A stretch of DNA of 64,000 nucleotides from NCBI RefSeq assembly GCF_051713825.1, contig NZ_JBIOQR010000001.1, positions 1,550,001-1,614,000 of the forward strand. The letters are read 5' to 3'. Shown here in pieces: positions 62,727 through 64,000 of the stretch. Origin of the DNA: Enterococcus_K sp051713825. Its GTDB lineage: Bacteria > Bacillota > Bacilli > Lactobacillales > Enterococcaceae. The notes beneath the pieces are model-generated. The model did no database searches, was not told the DNA's origin, and worked only from the letters and a program-made list of their open reading frames with translations. Each line of letters starts with the position of its first letter. Positions within the stretch are counted from its first letter, which is position 1. The translations under genes and the position numbers were made by a program.

Positions 62727-63569
62727 ATGCCAGAATTACCAGAAGTAGAAACTGTCCGAAAAGGTTTGGAACGACTTGTTGTCGGTAAAACCATTGAACA
62801 GGTTACTGTACGATGGCCACGAATTATTGAACAGCCTGAAGCTGATTTATTTGCAACTGAATTGACTGGAGAGACAATCGAAGCGGTCCATCGTCGTGGA
62901 AAATACTTGCTGATTCAGCTAACGCACTGGGAGCTAGTCTCTCATTTACGGATGGAAGGCAAGTACGAATTTTATGCTGAAGATGCGCAGGAAAATAAGC
63001 ATACCCATGTCATTTTTCATTTTACAGATGGTAGCGAACTACACTACAATGACGTCAGAAAGTTTGGGCGGATGGCGCTTATCCCTAAAGGAACCAGTGG
63101 AAGTTACAAATCATTGGTGACGCTTGGGCCAGAACCGCTTCCTGAAGTATTTCTGCTAGCTGAATTTGAAAAAGGCCTAAAAAAATCACATAAAGCGATT
63201 AAGCCCCTGTTATTGGACCAAAAATTGGTGACTGGACTGGGAAATATTTACGTGGATGAGGCGTTGTGGCAAGCGAAGATTCATCCGGAACAGCCTGCAG
63301 ATACATTAACTAAAAAAGAAGTCGCGACTTTGCGATTAGCGATTATTGACGTTCTAAAAAAAGCAGTAGAAGCTGGAGGCACCACGATTCGCAGTTATCT
63401 AAATGCTTTGGGCGAAGCGGGTAAATTTCAAGTTGCTCTAGAAGCCTATGGGCAAACAGGGGTGCCCTGTTCAAGATGTGGGACAGCCATTGTGAAAACA
63501 AAAGTCGCGCAAAGAGGCACCCATTTTTGTCCGAACTGTCAGAAGTTGAGAGCGAGGAACGTACGATGA
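62727..63569 (+). CDS. mutM: formamidopyrimidine-DNA glycosylase
   Basis: 280 aa. Base-excision repair of 8-oxoguanine and formamidopyrimidines. The start ATG at 62727 gives the mature N-terminus PELPEVETV, in which Pro is the catalytic nucleophile and Glu the proton donor; the upstream frame start at 62712 would block this. GAGGTGGGA precedes it. C-terminal zinc finger CSRCGTAI...HFCPNCQ. Overlaps coaE in ATGA. Confidence 0.97.
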   Translation: MPELPEVETVRKGLERLVVGKTIEQVTVRWPRIIEQPEADLFATELTGETIEAVHRRGKYLLIQLTHWELVSHLRMEGKYEFYAEDAQENKHTHVIFHFTDGSELHYNDVRKFGRMALIPKGTSGSYKSLVTLGPEPLPEVFLLAEFEKGLKKSHKAIKPLLLDQKLVTGLGNIYVDEALWQAKIHPEQPADTLTKKEVATLRLAIIDVLKKAVEAGGTTIRSYLNALGEAGKFQVALEAYGQTGVPCSRCGTAIVKTKVAQRGTHFCPNCQKLRARNVR

Positions 63570-64000
63570 GTTTTATCTTAGGTATTACTGGGGGAATCGC
63601 GACAGGCAAGAGTAGTGTGGTTGCTATTTTTGAAAAATTAGGTTATCCAATTGTTGATGCAGATAAAGTTGCTCGTTTAGTTGTAGAGCCAAATACACCA
63701 GGCTTAGCCGCGATTGTTATTGAATTTGGAGAAGATATTTTGACATCTGAGGGACAGCTAGATCGTAAAAAATTAGGTGCACTCGTTTTTCAGTCAGACG
63801 AGAAACGACAAACTCTAAATCGGCTATTGAACCCCTTTATCCGAACAGAAATTCTTGCTCAAATTGAAGCAAAAAAAAGACTTTCCTCCTTAGTCATTGT
63901 TGATATTCCCTTATTATACGAAGGTTATTATGATGTCTATATGACTCAGGTTGCTGTCGTTTACATTCCCGAGTCACTGCAATTAATACGCTTGATGAAG
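63566..64000 (+). CDS. coaE: dephospho-CoA kinase (partial, 3' end outside window)
   Basis: 145 residues visible of about 200. Starts in the ATGA overlap with mutM: SFILGITGGIATGKSSVVAI carries the Walker A loop, then IVDADKVARLVVEP and VIVDIPLLYEGYYD (Walker-B-like). Last step of CoA synthesis, phosphorylating dephospho-CoA. mutM-coaE is a conserved neighbour pair in Lactobacillales and follows polA here. Confidence 0.95.
   Translation, partial: MSFILGITGGIATGKSSVVAIFEKLGYPIVDADKVARLVVEPNTPGLAAIVIEFGEDILTSEGQLDRKKLGALVFQSDEKRQTLNRLLNPFIRTEILAQIEAKKRLSSLVIVDIPLLYEGYYDVYMTQVAVVYIPESLQLIRLMK

Overview
The window is AT-rich, low-GC Firmicutes DNA with strong Shine-Dalgarno sites and frequent extended -10 promoters. 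The order pcrA-ligA-gatCAB-dagK-rlmD, together with MurC, PolA, MutM and TcyP-type proteins, points to Enterococcaceae (Enterococcus or Vagococcus). I cannot name the species. No rRNA, tRNA, CRISPR array or prophage was found.

Layout. 0-1.7 kb: end of a fructose operon on the minus strand (fruR-fruK, fruK cut by the window edge). 1.9-2.4 kb: first copy of a modular intergenic repeat. 2.5-5.25 kb: exported C39-like peptidase, then an ECF sigma/anti-sigma pair with a probable autoregulatory promoter. 5.5-15.9 kb: housekeeping block of pcrA, ligA, gatCAB, dagK, an rlmD-type methyltransferase and a coupled 42-aa ORF. 16-31.6 kb: a glycan-utilisation locus. A YesL/YesM/YesN-type module on the minus strand diverges from a sugar ABC importer (two permeases and a lipoprotein, no ATPase) followed by four cytoplasmic glycosidases: GH29 fucosidase, GH20 hexosaminidase, GH38 mannosidase and GH3. 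Together these suggest import and exo-trimming of host N-glycan-type oligosaccharides.

31.9-34.2 kb: secreted protein with six GW/SH3-like repeats and an NlpC/P60-like domain. 34.7-38.9 kb: LCP-like and zinc-ribbon proteins, an ACT/UPF0210 pair, a HAD phosphatase and a DUF1149 protein. 39.2-40.6 kb: tcyP cystine symporter, followed by an array of covarying hairpins (40.67-41.17 kb). 41.3-46.5 kb: VOC protein, trhO, a PPP-type phosphatase, tex and a SprT-like protein. 46.6-48.2 kb: intact ISL3-family element with an 8-bp target duplication, lying just upstream of a DUF218 gene. 49.1-50.4 kb: murC. 50.5-52.3 kb: IS3-family element whose OrfB carries an in-frame amber codon, inserted in the loop of a terminator hairpin that leads into the second intergenic repeat, which is expanded into 120-bp tandem units. 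52.9-64 kb: MaoC-like and Bax-inhibitor-1-like proteins, a lipoprotein, an aminotransferase, a glutamine-type ABC transporter, a GldA-like dehydrogenase, polA, a third inverted repeat copy, mutM and the start of coaE.

Most of the window is conserved core genome. The accessory signals are the glycan locus, the two IS elements and two kinds of structured non-coding repeat: the dispersed modular element at 2.0, 52.3 and 62.4 kb, and the hairpin array at 40.7-41.2 kb. Both repeat kinds show base changes that preserve stem pairing, which suggests the fold is under selection.
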